From Anaerolineaceae bacterium (lineage in GTDB: Bacteria > Chloroflexota > Anaerolineae > Anaerolineales > Villigracilaceae), in contig BQMV01000266.1 of assembly GCA_022181005.1 (NCBI GenBank), forward strand, positions 1 through 6,787: 6,787 nt of DNA. Direction: 5' to 3'. The position numbers and the translations under genes are program-made. Positions 5,864 through 6,787 of the stretch are shown here, piece by piece. A model generated the notes under the pieces. That model was not told where the DNA came from. It did no database searches and worked only from the letters and a program-made list of their open reading frames with translations. Numbering within the stretch: the first letter of the stretch is position 1; the number at the start of each line of letters is the position of its first letter.

Positions 5864-5893
5864 TTCGCCCCGGGAAATCCTACCCGGGGCGAA
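5864..5893. promoter_or_regulatory. Strong palindrome at the 5' end of the C45 gene leader
   Basis: TTCGCCCCGGG (5864-5874) and CCCGGGGCGAA (5883-5893) form a perfect, very GC-rich 11-bp inverted repeat with an 8-nt loop. On the minus strand it follows directly after a TATAAT box and precedes the GGAGG ribosome site by 11 nt, so the transcript would begin within or just before this hairpin. It may be a 5' stabilising hairpin, an operator, or a terminator for the upstream bactofilin-like gene; on the minus strand only a broken T-rich stretch follows it. Confidence 0.6.
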
Positions 5894-5896
5894 AAA

Positions 5897-5905
5897 ATTA
5901 TAACA
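5897..5905 (-). promoter_or_regulatory. Extended -10 promoter element for the C45 gene
   Basis: On the minus strand the sequence reads TGTTATAAT: a perfect TATAAT (5902-5897) with a TG one base upstream. No convincing -35 is seen at 17 nt spacing. The start point would be near 5890, inside the palindrome at 5864-5893. Confidence 0.6.
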
Positions 5906-5914
5906 CGCTGAGTT

Positions 5915-6758
5915 TTATGGCTCCGAAATTGGGGGGGGCGGCGAGATGCGGCCCGCGCGAATCTTCAGCAAAGCGGCAATCGTCGCGCCGACGCTCAATA
6001 AAACAATCAGAAATTGCCCGATCCAGCCTATATATGGGATCAGCCCAAATCCGCCTCCAACCAATGTCAGCAAGAACGTGCCAACGCCAGCGACGATCAC
6101 GGGAGACCAATTTTGATTCGTCGCTCTTGAAAGTCGTCCGCCAACTTCAACGCCAAGCGCAACCATGCCGAATAGAAAGGCGAATCCGACAACGATCAGT
6201 GGGATGATCGTTACAAACAACGCCGCGCCAAGTAGGATCGTCGCCAACCCGACCGCGCCAGTGATAAGGGGTTGCACAACCAGAGTCTCTCCAGCGCGCT
6301 CGATCTGGGGCATCCAAAATAACGCCAGTAACATGCCAAACCCTGCGGTAAAAACAGCGCTGAAAAATATGCGAAAGACCTTCCAAGCGAAGCCAAACGC
6401 CCAATTTGTACGTAAGTCGTTTATCGGTTTTTCATTCGATAATACCGCCTCAGGCTGATCGTTATTGATCACTTGCCCTTCAACGTTGGCGTTTTCTGAG
6501 CGTTCCAACTGCCCGCCGACGATCATAACGTCTCCGCGTACAATTGCGCGCGAATCGAGGTCTGCCTGCCCGCCAAAAATAACGATGTCGCCATTAACAA
6601 CGCCATTGCTCGCTATAGAGCCGCCTATAATGATCAGATCTCCGTCGAACACGGCATTTTCTTCGACAACGACGTCTCCGCCCAAGACGACCAAGTTGCC
6701 GCTGAACGTTTCGTCGCTTTTCAAGGTGAAATCGTTCCAAAAAACAATCGTATTCCCG
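5915..6758 (-). CDS. Bactofilin-like repeat protein with C-terminal membrane helices, N-terminus cut by adapter
   Basis: About 280 genuine residues, read in frame up to the adapter. The first part (6464-6700) is four to five turns of a GD-x-V/I-x-I-x-GG repeat of 17-19 residues (GNLVVLGGD, GDLIIIGGS, GDIVIFGGQ, GDVMIVGGQ, GQVIN), the pattern of bactofilin-type right-handed beta-helices that polymerise into cytoskeletal filaments. After a linker come about four to six membrane segments (FRIFFSAVFTAGFGMLLALFW, then VTIIPLIVVGFAFLFGMVALG, then WIGQFLIVLLSVGATIAALL, among others). The protein ends SPPPPISEP and stops at 5915-5917. The real start is missing. Full-length relatives usually begin with a signal peptide just before such a segment, which would put the beta-helix outside the cell; this is inferred. 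The apparent N-terminal residues CSSDL are adapter translation. It lies upstream of the C45 gene on the same strand, which has its own -10 element. Confidence 0.88.
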
Positions 6759-6787
6759 AGATCGGAAGAGCACACGTCTGAACTCCA
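6759..6787 (+). other. Illumina index-side adapter start (contamination)
   Basis: The final 29 bases match the Illumina TruSeq adapter beginning AGATCGGAAGAGCACACGTC exactly. This is library sequence read through from a short insert. On the minus strand it gives the well-known artefact peptide MCSSDL. Real DNA ends at about 6758. Confidence 0.98.

Noticed and set aside
5283..6458. Plus-strand open frames opposite the C45 and bactofilin-like genes
   Set aside because: They are antisense shadows with no ribosome site or recognisable motif, while the minus-strand frames carry clear family motifs.
106..6758. CRISPR, phage, transposon or integrative element
   Set aside because: There are no spaced direct repeats, transposase, integrase or attachment-site duplication; the tRNA 3' end is not repeated in the window as far as I can see.
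1..6787. Circular replicon or terminal repeats
   Set aside because: The two ends are different adapter sequences, not overlapping genome sequence.

Overview
This window reads as a short metagenomic or draft-genome contig from a Chloroflexota bacterium, most likely Anaerolineae-like. That placement is inferred from protein style: a lipoprotein with a long Pro/Thr linker, a bactofilin-repeat protein fused to membrane helices, and a free-standing YgiT-type zinc finger next to a signal peptidase gene. No rRNA or phylogenetic marker is present to confirm it. Only about 106-6758 is biological DNA. Position 48-105 is the Illumina P5/Read-1 adapter and 6759-6787 is the start of the Illumina index-side adapter, so the outermost gene at each end is cut by library sequence rather than by biology.

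Layout, left to right. A minus-strand ceramidase-family (CREST superfamily) seven-helix membrane protein loses its last residues to the left adapter. A divergent intergenic region (858-1001) holds a degenerate inverted repeat and a good plus-strand promoter. It is followed by a tight plus-strand pair: a membrane-anchored RMD1/DUF155-like protein and, 5 nt later, a lipoprotein with an HExxH zinc-metallopeptidase motif. A second plus-strand cluster starts from its own TATAAT box: type I signal peptidase (lepB), a YgiT-type zinc-finger protein and an unrecognised protein made of two copies of one domain. A separate promoter with a palindrome in its spacer then drives tRNA-Glu(TTC). A bidirectional intrinsic terminator separates this from two minus-strand genes: a C45/IAT-type Ntn acyltransferase-hydrolase with a palindrome in its leader, and a bactofilin-like repeat protein with C-terminal membrane helices, cut at its N-terminus by the right adapter.

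Most products act at or beyond the cytoplasmic membrane (lipid-type hydrolase, anchored protein, exported protease, signal peptidase, bactofilin-membrane protein), so the region looks like cell-envelope housekeeping rather than a mobile or defence island. I see no CRISPR array, transposase, integrase or phage gene. No clear new multi-gene system is present. The most interesting leads are the duplicated-domain protein, the short-leader promoters that share a downstream TCCGCCC-like element, and the two palindromes placed at promoters.
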